The translations under genes and the position numbers were made by a program. A stretch of 64,000 nucleotides of DNA from Luidia sarsii (taxonomy: Eukaryota > Echinodermata > Asteroidea > Paxillosida > Luidiidae), in assembly GCA_949987565.1 (NCBI GenBank), contig OX465112.1, positions 13,863,299 through 13,927,298 of the forward strand, in the 5' to 3' direction. The notes beneath the pieces were generated by a model. The model was given only the letters and a program-made list of their open reading frames with translations, was not told the origin of the DNA and searched no databases. Below are positions 34,322 through 44,937 of the stretch, piece by piece; within the stretch, counting starts at the first letter, position 1; the number at the start of each line of letters is the position of its first letter.

Positions 34322-35183
34322 CAACGCAGCCGCAGCGGCCGCCGCTGCCTGATGCCAGGCCAGAGTCGTCGGCAGGCGCTCCTCGCGTTGCCGTAGCCCC
34401 GACGACTTGGAAGCAGCCCTCGGAGTATAGGTAACGAGTGCTCCTCGTCACTATCGTGACCGGGTGGTGGTGATTGAGGCGGTCTCGACTGGTAGAGTGA
34501 CTCAGGTACAGACTCGTATTATAGCAAGCCAGCACCCAGACCATGGCTTGGTCACACGACCTACTAACCAGCTACCATTGGCTATCTTCGAACTTACGAC
34601 ACTCGATGCAACATCTGGTTGGTCATCACTCGGTGGGAAAGTAGTAACCGAGCAGACAGGGCACTCACGGCACTGACCTGTGGTGTCACAGCTTCGGTCA
34701 AGCGTAAACACAGCAGGGATTTACGGTACAGTGTACCTAGCGCAATATGGTCATGCACAGGGTGAAGAAGAGAAACAAGAGACACCAACTCTTCTCAAGA
34801 CTGAAGAGGTTTATCAAGGAGAGGGATTTACAAGGGATTAAGAATACAGGAAGGGAACACTTCCAATAATGATCGATTGTATTTGCTGTCATCAAAGCAC
34901 TTATGGTTGAACAAGAAAAATAAATCTTGTGAATACGAATTTAGAATTTTTTTTGCTTAAAGTCTGTTTATGGTCACATTTCCAGAGATAGTGATCTTTT
35001 GAGAATAATTGATGGTAATTCCCCACCTTTTGATGAAATTATTTTCCGCTTGATTTCTTATCAGTTCAGAGCAGAGCTGTAGGCCTATTTTTTTGCGAAG
35101 GTCGGGAAGCTCGAAGAGGAAGGACTTCGCACCCTTGAAACGCTTCATGGTAATCCTGTGAGCTACGAATGACTCGTCTTGAA
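34322..35183. other. Unrecognised, GC-rich then AT-rich sequence
   Basis: The left 350 bases are CpG-rich and start abruptly at the end of the duplicated block. The right side is AT-rich, with an AATAAA at about 34919. No gene is supported. Confidence 0.3.
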
Positions 35184-35290
35184 TTTTTTTTTGGCAAAGA
35201 TAAGTTTGACTGGACCGGGACTTGTGAATACATCTTGCTTTTCGGACCAGCGCTCATTTTATACCACCCGATGAGCTATATATCCAGCCT
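35184..35290 (-). mobile_element. tRNA-derived SINE, minus strand
   Basis: On the minus strand this begins with a tRNA-like head (GGCTGGATATATAGCTCATC), passes GAGCGCTGGTCC and reaches a B-box-side GTCCCGGTCCAGTC. It ends with an AACTTATCTTTGCC tail and an A-run. The order matches tRNA-derived SINEs. The anticodon region is degraded, so the parent tRNA is not named. Confidence 0.6.
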
Positions 35291-35409
35291 TCAGATGGCG
35301 GTCTTCCCAAATAGGTAACTATAGTCTCAGTTACCGAGGTTGGGGCGCCTGTTTGCAGCGTTTAACAATTTAGCATCCTGGTATTGGTAAACACTAGTTG
35401 CCCATCTGA

Positions 35410-35513
35410 GGGCCGGATAGCTCAGACTGATGGTAGAGCACTGCAAGGTATACGCAAAACCATGTTCACGGTCCCAGTCCAGTTAAGGTTTTCTTCGCCA
35501 CTTTTTTTTGGGT
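35410..35513 (+). mobile_element. tRNA-derived SINE, plus strand
   Basis: The head GGCCGGATAGCTCAGACTG carries an A-box-like TAGCTCAGACTGATGG, followed by TAGAGCACTG. A degenerate B box lies in CACGGTCCCAGTCCAG, and the tail reads TTTTCTTCGCCAC and a T-run. Same family as 35184, in opposite orientation about 120 bases away. Confidence 0.65.
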
Positions 35514-36099
35514 CAAAATATTGTGTAAAGGTTCCCAGTCAGATTGTCCTCTGTCTAAGTGGTTGGATAGGCCTAATTGCGTCCGGAACGTCTGTCTGTG
35601 TCAAACTGAAACGAGGTGTTTTGTTGCAACAGTGGCTAATTTATGACTGGCAGCGACTGGTCCGAACAATAAAATTGCTGATAAGTTCCGCCCGCCGTTC
35701 GTTTTTGTGTCCAATTATTGCCTTCAGTGCCACAGTGGCAAGTCCAGTCCATACATGGACACCGAAAACACCGCTGCGCGTCCTCCTCTGAAAACCGAAT
35801 GTTACCCATGCTCCAGCGAACTCGGTAAAAATGCAAAATAAAATCCCCCTTGTTCCTCCCCCTTTCAGCAAAAATCAACGGGAGAAAATCGATTCCCGAC
35901 ACCCGGCACACTAGCGATTGGAACCAGAACGAACGCGGTGGTTCAAGGGCGATTGTTTAAGTCACTCAAGGGGAAATATTGGTCACCAGTATTCAGTAGT
36001 AACCACCTCCCCTCCCCCTCCTCCTCCTCCTCCGGCGCTCAGGGCGAATCACAATGTAGCGGTCCAAACTGTTTGGCACCTGCTAACGGTTTGAACGCT
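35514..36099. other. Non-coding sequence upstream of the TIA-family gene
   Basis: This ends in a short (CTC)n at about 36014-36033. No separate gene is supported. Confidence 0.35.
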
Positions 36100-36316
36100 C
36101 ACGCTCACTGTATATTATACTACTGTACACACTACACACAGACTGCCATGTGCACGCCACTGTCCACTCGCTGGTCCCGACCACTCGGCCCCGCTCGCTC
36201 GTCGCGCGACCGGCGCGCGCACCAGCGACTCCAGCTGATGCCATCTTGGCCCATAATTACCCACGTTGCCTTGCTCTGCGCAGTCGCACACCGTAGACGA
36301 CGACATCGCTGCAGCA
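36100..36316 (+). promoter_or_regulatory. Likely promoter and 5' UTR of the TIA-family gene
   Basis: The stretch is CpG-rich from about 36150. A TATA-like TATATTATA sits at 36111-36119. GCCATCTTGGC at 36240-36250 matches the YY1-type element often found just downstream of starts of housekeeping genes. The transcription start cannot be fixed from sequence. Confidence 0.35.
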
Positions 36317-36367
36317 ATGGAGTCGTACCCGTACCAAAGCCAGTACCAACAATGCCCGAATTATCAG
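36317..36367 (+). CDS. TIA1: TIA1/TIAR-family RNA-binding protein, exon 1
   Basis: Proposed first coding exon, 17 codons, MESYPYQSQYQQCPNYQ. The initiator has a strong context (GCAATGG, with G at -3 and +4). The exon ends CAG before GTCGGT, a moderate donor, in phase 0, which matches the next exon. TIA-1 and TIAR are three-RRM proteins that bind U-rich RNA, help U1 snRNP choose 5' splice sites, repress translation and nucleate stress granules. The Tyr/Gln-rich start differs from the short acidic vertebrate N-terminus (Met-Glu-Asp type), so this exon is less certain than the RRM exons. Whether it descends from the TIA1 or the TIAL1 branch cannot be decided; an invertebrate would normally have one pre-duplication gene. 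Confidence 0.55.
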
Positions 36368-36477
36368 GTCGGTGGCTGCCCCGTCGTTCCGTGTTTTTTG
36401 TCTTCTTCCACTTTTGGCCAAATCGGGACGGCTTCCCAATTCTAACCCCCTTTCTTTTTCTCCCCCCACCTTTGCAG

Positions 36478-36509
36478 GAGTCGGCCGGGGATTGCGCCCA
36501 GCGCACGCT
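36478..36509 (+). CDS. TIA1: TIA1/TIAR-family gene, exon 2
   Basis: A 32-base exon with acceptor CCCACCTTTGCAG and donor GTAAGT. It encodes ESAGDCAQRT plus two bases of Leu. The QRTL ending joins the next exon to give QRTLYVGNLSRKVTE, matching the start of RRM1 (RNP2 LYVGNL) in TIA proteins, with the intron just before the Tyr as in vertebrates. The intron upstream is only 110 bases. Confidence 0.8.
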
Positions 36510-37004
36510 GTAAGTAGCCTTTCGTTTCCCCCCACACACACGCACCATCGACCGGCAAACTTGGCGGTGCACACACGACACGGTCAAACTTTCTATTTGC
36601 ATTTACACGTGATTACAGTATATCCCACCAGTCGTTAGGCCAAGGCAACCGTTCGGCCACATTATCCCTCTCCTGGTTCTCCACCCGAGCCGTGCTTCTG
36701 CAGGAATGTTCTTGCAAGTCTTGGCTTTGAGTTTGATTTTAGTCGTTTACTTACTCAAGTCAGTCGCTCTTGAAATTGAACGAGCTCATGTCCTCACGAC
36801 GATCCGGGGGTGGGGGGTTTCGTAACTCGTCATCTTTTCCCATTTATGATTTAATTGATGCTGGTGATGACATTCGAATTCTCTGGCTACCCTTTCACCA
36901 TCTAGTCCTAGTCCTAGCATGTGCACATTCCAAACACTAGTCACGTCTCACATGGATCCATGCATCTCATCACAAGTCCTTGAAAGGCTGAATATTATTA
37001 ATTA

Positions 37005-37203
37005 CGCAGTGGCTATTGTTACGGCAGTCGTCCGTGTGGTTCCCTCACTTGAAAGTATTCGTCGGCATTGCAGGCTGGTTGAACCAGGCTAGTATTCATT
37101 GATAGTCTGGTTCCAAGAGCTAAACTATCATCCTGACAAAATGTGTATTGTTAAGTACGTCAGGGAACCACATGGACGACTGCCGTAAACACAGCCACTG
37201 CGT
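37005..37203 (-). mobile_element. hAT-like MITE, copy 3
   Basis: The ends are CGCAGTGGCTATTGTTACGG and the inverse. The interior is in the opposite orientation to the copies at 2110 and 24899. The flanks ATTAATTA (36997-37004) and ATCAATTA (37204-37211) agree at seven of eight bases. It is inserted in intron 2 of the TIA-family gene. Confidence 0.85.
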
Positions 37204-37899
37204 ATCAATTATGATTACTTCATTATACAAACATACCAGGGCTGGTCATTGGGTCAGTTACTGTGAAATTAACCCACGGCCATCCAACCCCTGTGGCCAT
37301 GTCCCATGACATGTGAGTCCGGAATAATAACTTGCATGTACAGCAAGTCACGCTGCACTCTGATCACGTTGTGAACCTTGCACTCACCTCACACACTCAA
37401 GGGATCTAGTGCCTCCTGTTGGCCAGTGGAGAACTGGAAGATGATTATTATTTTCTGAAGGGTGCAACCTCCGAGACAAGTTGTACCCGTGCGCTGTTTT
37501 TCGAGAGCATTCCGTGAACAAGACTTAACTCTTTCCCTTCAACGAAACACTCACAAGTCACAGTCACAGCGGCTCAAGCAAAGTGCTCTTCCGGCCGGCA
37601 AGCCGCTGGCAGTGGCGCGTTGTAAACTTTGTGCAAATTAATTCTGTTTGATATCACACTTAAACAACGTACTAACGTAGTGAAAGAGTTAACGATGCAA
37701 TCTGAATGCGTTAGTCTTCACCGCAATTAGCCTGATAATTAGTATCATTATAAGTCATCTCCTGGTGACAAGAGCTGAGGAAGGGTAGATCCCAGAGGTA
37801 GTTTTTCGTATCTATTGCTGGCTAAAATCAAACATCTTATAGATAAACATCTTATAAAGCTTTATAAAACATCTGATGGACAGCTTAAATGCCCGTCTT

Positions 37900-38010
37900 A
37901 ATCTGATGGGCATAAGCTTTTGTAGCAACCATCAAGTTTCATCTGATGCAAGTGGTTGTTGCTATGGAAGTTTATGCACTCTTCCCAACTGGATAGTCTT
38001 CAATTGCTTT
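37900..38010 (-). mobile_element. Degraded fold-back element related to 40805
   Basis: This shares TTTTGTAGCA, ATCAGATGCAAG-like words and TGCACTCTTCCCAACTGG with one arm of the inverted repeat at 40805-40961, where the inverse of TGCACTCTACCCAACTGG is present. Only partial similarity is visible. Confidence 0.35.
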
Positions 38011-38039
38011 CCGTGTAAGTTGATTTGGGAGAAGGGCAC

Positions 38040-38405
38040 AGATGCCTCTTACTGCAGCAAAGTTAGGGTCAGCAGGATCTTAAAGGATGTACCCGGCACC
38101 TTGTTGAGTGCTGTGGGGTAACTTAGGGTCCATACAATCCCACAGAATGCACCCACTGCTGCATCTTGTTGAGTGCAGCAGTGTGAGGGTCAGCAGAATC
38201 CCACAAAATGCACCCAGTGTTCCCTTGTGTTAATTGCTGCAGGATTTAGTTGTCGACAGAATCCAACAGGATGCACCCACACTGCATTGTGTCCAGCGCA
38301 GCAGGGTAAGGGTCGACAGTATCCCACAGGATGCACCCAGCATTGCGTCTTGTGCAGTGCAGCAGGGAGAACCCCATGGAATGGCACCCACTGCTGCATC
38401 TCATA
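38040..38405 (+). repeat. About 61-bp tandem array
   Basis: Five to six diverged units of about 60 bases, each with a core like ATCCCACAGGATGCACCCAG, followed by a GCATCTTGTTGAGTGCAGCA-like stretch and AGGGTC. The array ends 58 bases before exon 3 of the TIA-family gene. Frames through it are open on both strands but carry no recognised protein. Confidence 0.85.
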
Positions 38406-38463
38406 GATATAAAAAAAGTGAGCAATGTTAAATTTCAACTCGATGTCAAAATTCTCTTCGCAG

Positions 38464-38557
38464 GTATGTGGGGAACCTCAGCAGGAAGGTGACCGAGGGA
38501 CTCCTGTTTGATATCTTCTCCGAGCTAGGAAGCACAACGTGTAAAATGATGAATGAA
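38464..38557 (+). CDS. TIA1: TIA1/TIAR-family gene, exon 3 (RRM1 N-terminal half)
   Basis: 94 bases; acceptor CTCTTCGCAG, donor GTAAGT, start phase 2, end phase 0. It encodes the first strand and helix of RRM1: YVGNLSRKVTEGLLFDIFSE, then LGSTTCKMMNE. RNP2 (with the Leu from exon 2, LYVGNL) is intact. The C-terminal boundary before the GGSNDPYCF segment is the one found in vertebrate TIA genes. Confidence 0.92.
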
Positions 38558-39417
38558 GTAAGTGAATCTCCGGGGGGGGGGGGTTAGAAAAAGTAGGTAT
38601 CGACCCCAGTGGGTGCATATGGAATGCACAACGTCAGTAGTATACGTGCGTTATGATCTTGTGTCGGCAAGAGTGTGATTCAATGAGGATTTGGGCTTCC
38701 CTGGTATGTTGTTGGCACCATACGCGCAGTGGCCTCTACCTGCATTGCTTTTGGAAGGGACCCACAGGACTTACTGGAGCCACCGTAGGCAGCTTAGGGC
38801 AAACAACAACATATCTAGAAGTGCTAATGTTATGCACCCGTCATGGTAGCAACGGGTGGCTGACGTAAAACCGTAAACTCTTGAATACCAATAAGAATCT
38901 GTACACAAAGGGCAGAAGGAAACACCTGACTTGAGTAACAGTGAGCACTGGTTCACTTATCACAGGTTCTGCCACAAGTGACCAACACCACCACCCAAGA
39001 CGGCTATCCCCTTGTCCCCTGCCAGCACAGGCATCTCCCATTTCCTCTGGAGGGATGTATTCCGACTAGACTATTAAAAAAAAAAAGGGGGTGCTAGTAC
39101 TAGCTTCACCCAGCCCTCTACACTAAGGCCTCACAGGGATCTATGCCTACCGTAGTACTACACCGAACCTATGTCTGCCTTGCTACGCCTAACACCATGG
39201 CCTTTTTGTGAGATTTGCACTCTGCAACCGGCGTATTTCATTTGTCAGTCGTCTGTCTGTCAGCACCTTCTCCAAAAACCTCTCATGCTCAGTGTACTGA
39301 GGTAGCCTTTCAAAATTAAACGCAAAGGGACGTTTCAGTTTAATTGCAGTTTGACCGAGTCCAACGCTGAATGTCTTAAGTACCCACCCAGTTGGGGACT
39401 TGGACTTATGAAGTGGA

Positions 39418-39490
39418 AGGTTTGTGGTGACACCATGTAACATCTCTTTGGAGACGGAGTGTGGCTCTGAGCTGGTAACTCAACATTTTC
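39418..39490 (+). mobile_element. Short dispersed element (GTGACACCATG family), copy 2
   Basis: This reads TGTGGTGACACCATGTAACA, TCTCTTTGGAG, then GAGTGTGGCTCTGAGC and GGTAACTCAAC. It is the same word order as the minus-strand copy at 2678 and the interrupted copy at 56836. Confidence 0.6.
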
Positions 39491-39645
39491 GGGCAGTGTG
39501 TTCTCCGAGTTGGCGGCCCGCCGGCCCTGCCTGCATGACAGCCATACTCTGTCTCCAATCCATACACCGAGGACTCCTGCCTGGTCAGAAGGGGAGTGGG
39601 AACCTTCTTTAACCAGGATTAAATCAAAATTCAAAATGATCTTAA

Positions 39646-40014
39646 AGCCCCTACACAACATTGGTAAGATCGAAAAACAGAAATGTTCACCGATTTACAT
39701 GAAACTTATACAGTTTGAAGATGGTTATAGTAGAAACCTCTCACTGAAATATTTCTGCCTAAAATGTTGCATTTTGGGAGAAATGAGTAAAAGAAATAGT
39801 TTACGTCTCACCGAGATCTAAACTATTTTTCGGAACAGTACGGCGTTGAATGGTGCATTTTCGTAAAACAAATGAAGCGGTTTTCACGATTTTTTTCGAG
39901 ACTCGGTTGCCGGATTGAGCTGAAATTTTCACAGGTGTGCTATTTCATGCATCTGTTAGATCAGACAACGTATGGATGCTATTCTTTGACCTCGACCAAT
40001 GTTGTGTAGGGGCT
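39646..40014 (+). mobile_element. TTAA-flanked MITE, full-length copy
   Basis: The element is 369 bases with terminal inverted repeats AGCCCCTACACAACATTGG and CCAATGTTGTGTAGGGGCT. TTAA precedes the left end (39642-39645) and TTAG, probably a decayed TTAA, follows the right. A TTAA target is typical of piggyBac-type transposons, so this is probably a non-autonomous relative (inference). The interior is AT-rich and non-coding. It is about 90% alike by eye to the copy at 56871-57230. Confidence 0.85.
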
Positions 40015-40804
40015 TTAGCACGGAGTCCTGATTGCATCTTGCACGTCCTTCCCACCTTAGACATGGAGGAACAAGTTTGCCTCAAGGAGGATGTACTTCA
40101 AGAAGGCTTTGCCATGAAGTACCTGTACATTCTCCTTGATGCAAACTCGTATTATATCTGTGATGCAACTCAGTACCCGCTGCTGTTGCAAACTACCACA
40201 CGACCTCAACCAGCCAGTGTTCCAGTGTTTAGGAGGTCTGCACTAGAAAGCAGGAGGATGATCGAGGGCTAGAGCACTGCAAATTGAGACAGCTTGTTGG
40301 CATGTCCCACCGCCCAACGGTCGTCGGATAGGCAGTGGAATTCCACCCGCCATCTTCGCTGGACACTGTACGCTGAGTTGGGGCCGACTACCTCAAGATT
40401 TGGTCATCTGGAGTGGAGGCTAGTCTGCGGTCAATAGCTGTCAGTACAGGGGCTACTCAAACACAGACACTCTGCTCTATTGAGAATGCACAATTGGCCC
40501 TTTTTGGGCGGCGGATAATCTCTTGACAAAAGCCACATTGATGTCCGAATTGTGCCAGGTTTGACTCGCTTGTACTCGTAGTATACTATTGTTGATTTTT
40601 TTCACAGATCTACAGTATCTACTGTTCCCGATTGTATCGTAAATTTTGAAAATGACATTGTTATTATATACAGTCATGGGCACTGAAAATGGGCCCCGCA
40701 TGAAGTTGCTAATGTCTGTTTGGCTAGAGTCAGAAAGTACTGCATGGTTAGAGTACGGGTACGTGCAAAGATAGCCATTTTAGTCTAATGAATAATAATA
40801 ACTA

Positions 40805-40961
40805 GTTATGGATAGCACCCACAGACTTACCAGTTGGGTAGAGTGCACAAGTTTTGTAGCAGCAACTGCTCCTCCATCAGATGCAAGACTGACGGAGGAT
40901 CTGATGTAATAGTTACTGCTACAGAACCAAACTGGCTGGTCTTTGAGTGCTATCCATAAGC
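40805..40961 (+). mobile_element. Fold-back element, 157 bp
   Basis: The left arm starts GTTATGGATAGCACCCACAG and the right arm ends AGTGCTATCCATAAGC. The inner parts TTTTGTAGCAGCAACTG and TAGTTACTGCTACAGAAC also invert. It is an imperfect inverted repeat with arms of about 60-65 bases. A partial relative lies at about 37900-38010. Confidence 0.65.
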
Positions 40962-43169
40962 TGTACCTAATGGTCAGATCGGTTAGTAGTTCAGCCTGGT
41001 GGTGGCTAAGCTTAGTGGTGGCCTTGCCGGTTTTGGTTGGGACACGCAAGTAGGACTACTGTCTTACGGCACCACTTTGTTCTTTCATCCTCATTGGATC
41101 TTCTAAAGGTGAAATGGTATGCCACTCAAGTCGGATACACTGGTGTTGGTTGTGCACATTTTCACAAAAGTTTTCTTTAAGGCATCTGTGGGGACCATCC
41201 GTTTGCAGTGTGCTCCTGCACTTCTTTGATGCGGTCCAGTGCTGCCTCTCTGGAATGCCCTGAGTGTGATCTCTGACCTCTGCGGGTCAGGATCGAAGGT
41301 GACATTGCTTGACTGCCGCATTCAAATGCCTTGATGCTGCCATATGAAAACCAATGAAGACCCTTTTCTTCACCACCAGATATGCCAAAGGTGCATCTAG
41401 GTGTTGTGTCAAAGGAGTGTTTTCATGGAGAGTGCAAAAGTTAAATACACGCGTTTCATTCCAGACACGGTATTTACTTGCCTCAGTTATCCCTTGGAAT
41501 TTGATTGGATACCCCAGGCACTGTTTGGTCGAGTCAGTGCTAAAGAGTAGAGGCTGCCGCATAGTTTCCAATGCAAGCCCAAGACCTAGCCGCTGAGTTC
41601 AAGCAGAGCTGTAGCATCCCCACCCTCTGACAATTGAAGGGCCACCAAACATCTTGTCTTTCTTTTTTTCTTTCTCTCTCCAGTCGAGCAACAACCAAGG
41701 GGGAAGGGAGGTACATGTAAACTCATTTTTGTTCTTTCATCTTTCTCTCGCCTATTAAGATCCTCCCCTCTCCATCCTTGTTTAAAATTTGGTCCAACCG
41801 TCCCCATTCTGCCCTCATTGGAGAGTTTTGGGACGTCATTTGCTCAAGTCCGTACATGTAATGAGTTGCTTAAGTTAGTACATGTAATAGTGGGGGGAGC
41901 TAGGGCAGTAGTAGGGCTGTTTCCATTGCCTAAATAATTGCAACTTGAATCGTGATTCAAAATGTTTTTTGGGGCTCGCGTTCAGATAACCCAAAAGATT
42001 GTGAGCCGATTGTGGTTATAAGTTGTGATCAAATTGGTGGGCGTGTCCTTGAGTGTGGCCCACGCAGGGAGACATACAAACAAGCACGGCACTTCCTGTC
42101 AATCAGAGCGCGAGTGGTGCATTGTGGGATTTAGAAATCGGTCTCACTAATAGTGGAGCCCGAATCGCGATTCAAATCCCACTAATAATCACGTTTATTA
42201 GTGTCCGAAAAAGAAAAAAGAGAAAGGAAGTTTGATTCGCGATTCAAATCGCAATCCAAATAATTGCGTTGATTTTGGACAGTGGAAATGGCCGCAGTGT
42301 GCTCAATGCAGCCCAGGGGTCTGTCCCCCTTAGGGGATTACAGTACAGTAGTTCCGCTGGATGGTCATGTAGACCAGGCTGTGTCTGACTTTTTGTGGCT
42401 TCTGTCAGTCAGGGTTTTCCCCCCTGTAGCCTTAAAAGGCTAAGGTGACAACTGATCATTTGCTTGATGAACGATGGTGGAATATTGTGGGGCGTGCTAC
42501 AGTAGCTTGGTATTCCACGGAGCACAGACTGGATAGGGAATGAGTCCTAAAGCACTGTAAACGTTTACCTCTGCGTGCATGTGCATGTGGAATCGGGAAA
42601 ATGATTAGCATGCCTTTGTACAGGCCAAACTGACCTTGCTGTCACGTTAATTTGTCTAACATGATTAAGGACCCTGAGGCAGCACGTGCTGGAGACTAAC
42701 ACATGAGGTGTCCCATCAAAGCACATGCAGTGAGGTGGGCCGTCTCAGTTTTAACATGCTAGGAGAAAACAAAGTGGACAAGGCCATCGTCGCCAAAGCT
42801 AGTGACTTCTATAGAGTATGGACATGTGCATGATTTGAATCCCCAACCCATGCAGATTGAGGAAGTTCTTGGTCTGGTTATGGTAGGCAGCAACCCAGAG
42901 AGTTGCATGAACTGTCCCTTCCCTTCATCAACAACTGACAGCTATCTGTTCTGTGACACTCTGGTCATCACAGATTGCCACTTTTAAAAAAATGAGTCAG
43001 AATTCTTGGAAAATCTGGTGCAGAGCTTATCATGTTAATTAATGACGAGAAATGTAACATGCGTTTGCACAGTGCATCTACATTTTATGTGCAACCCTGT
43101 GTGGTAGAGTTAGTGAAGGGGGGATCATCAGGATTAATAACCATAGTCATTTCATACTCAGTCTCTGCA

Positions 43170-43745
43170 GTCTCTATGTCTCTCTCTCCCTCTCCCTCTC
43201 CCTCTCTCTCTCCCTCTCCCTCTCCCTCTCCCTCTCCCTCTCCCTCTCCCTCTCCCTCTCCCTCTCCCTCTCCCTCTCCCTCTCCCTCTCCCTCTCCCTC
43301 TCCCTCTCCCTCTCCCTCTCCCTCTCCCTCTCCCTCTCTCTCCCTCTCCCTCTCCCTCTCCCCTCTCTCTCTATCTCTCCCTCTCCTTCTCCCCTCTCTC
43401 TCCATCTCCCCTCTCCCTCTCTCTCCCTCTCCCTCTTTCTCCATCTCCCTTTTCCCTCTTTTTCTCCTTCTCCCCCCTCTCTCTCTCCTCCCCCACTGTT
43501 TCCCTCTCTCTCTACCCCTCCCTCTCCCTTTCCCTCTTTTTCTCCCTCTCCCGTTCTCTCCCTCTCCATCTTATTCTCTCCCTTCCTCTCCCCCCTCTCT
43601 CTCTCCATCCCCCTCTCTCTCCATCTCCCTCTCCCCCTCTCCATCTCCCTCTCCCCTTCTCCCCCTCTCTCTCCCCCTCCATCTCCCTTTTCCCCTCTCC
43701 CTCTCTCTTTCCCCCTCCATCTCCATCTCCCTCTCCCGCTCTCTC
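43170..43745 (+). repeat. (CTCTCC)n and CT-rich array in intron 3
   Basis: Pure (CCCTCT)n from about 43185 to 43345, then degenerate CT-rich sequence to 43745. It is pyrimidine on the sense strand of the TIA-family gene. Open frames are repeat artefacts. Confidence 0.95.
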
Positions 43746-44103
43746 AGGCCTTCTTAATACATTGTGATATCACAGGTTTGGTCAAATTGGGGTCCAATTT
43801 GATGAAATCTGTTTATGTAACTCATTTTAACCCAAAAGATGCCACTAGTAATATCAGAGATATCAGTAATATGTAGCCAACAAAAAGCTCTCTCTGCCTA
43901 TTGGGTCAGTGCAGTGTTTACCGATACCTTGCATTCTGTGAGCGGAATAATTTGCCACAAGCAAAGCAAAGATGCGTTTTTATTGATTTTCTTTGATCAG
44001 ATTAAGGGCACAGCCTTAGGGTCTGGTTTCAGGGGGAAACCCTGGCTGACTCTTAGTGTACAGTACATGTACAATGAACCGTGCAGGCTTTAGGCTGTGG
44101 TAT

Positions 44104-44260
44104 CCAGAGGTGGATTTCACAAAGCCTTGCGATGCATCCTAACTCAATTTACAATTGATAACCCGGCGTAACTTTTCATGGGTCATACCGTTTTTGTGCA
44201 TCTCCCATCGCCTTGCGACTGATCGTAAGTTACGACGAGTTTCGTGAAATTGACCACTGG
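44104..44260 (+). mobile_element. MITE with GGATTTCACAAAGC terminus, copy 2
   Basis: This starts CCAGAGGTGGATTTCACAAA and ends GTGAAATTGACCACTGG, an imperfect terminal inverted repeat. It contains GATCGTAAGTTACGACGAG, as in the copy at 13916. Confidence 0.7.
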
Positions 44261-44366
44261 TTTGTTGTTAGTCCTATTGGAAGTTATTGGTGTGAACAAG
44301 GAAATGAAAGGATGGAGCGTAAACCTGATCCAAAGCTAGTGTTAGAGACCTGGAGACGAGCCATTG

Positions 44367-44937
44367 AAATGTCCTTAGGGGGAGATGTCTTCATTGACTG
44401 CTTGATGGTTGCTGTGGTGACCTCAAGCTTTATTTGGTGTGCCTGCTCCCTTAACAGTGCTGTGTCTATAATTGTAATCCTGAGTCTGAGCCTGATTCAG
44501 AGCCAAAGCCAGAGCCATGGGAAATGTCCTTAGGGGAGATGTCTTCATTGACTACTCGATGGTTGCTGAGGTTACCTCAAGCTTTATTTGGTGTGCCTGC
44601 TCCCTTAACAGTGCTGTTTCTATAATTGTAATCCTGAGTCTGAGCCTGATTCAGAGCCAAAGCCAGAGCCATGGGAAAGGTCCTTAGGGGAGATGTCTTC
44701 ATTGACTACTTGATGGTTGCTGAGGGGAGCAGGGGACCTCAAGCCGTACAGTATTTGGTGTGCCCGCTCCCTTAACAGTACTACATGTATGTCTATAATT
44801 GTAATCCTGAGTCTGAGCCAGAGCCAGAGCCAGAGCCAGAGGCGTGGAAAAGGTCCTCAGGGAGGATGTCTTCATTGATGACTCTGTGGTTGCTAAGGGG
44901 ATCTCAAGCCGCACTTGGTGTGCCTGCTTTCTTACAG
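44367..44937 (+). repeat. About 155-bp tandem repeat, four units
   Basis: Units start near 44367, 44520, 44675 and 44847 with GAAATGTCCTTAGGGGAGAT or a close variant. Each contains GTCTTCATTGA, TTTGGTGTGCCTGC, TATAATTGTAATCCTGAGTC and, in the first three units, a GAGCCA-rich end. The last unit is the most diverged and is cut short. Confidence 0.85.

Larger units (their letters stand above)
36510..38463 (+). other. Intron 2 of the TIA-family gene
   Basis: 1,954 bases. It holds a hAT-like MITE (37005), a degraded fold-back element (about 37900-38010) and a ~61-bp tandem array running almost up to the acceptor of exon 3. No other exon is recognised. Confidence 0.7.

Noticed and set aside
39930..40272. 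A 111-residue plus-strand frame
   Set aside because: Its first part is the right end of the TTAA MITE, and the rest has no recognisable domain or splice support.
41000..41200. Minus-strand words resembling a THAP zinc-finger (GIPFH and NEDERTKW, in two frames)
   Set aside because: A frameshift is needed, the paired zinc-binding cysteines and the C-x2-H end are not visible, and the flanks do not look coding.
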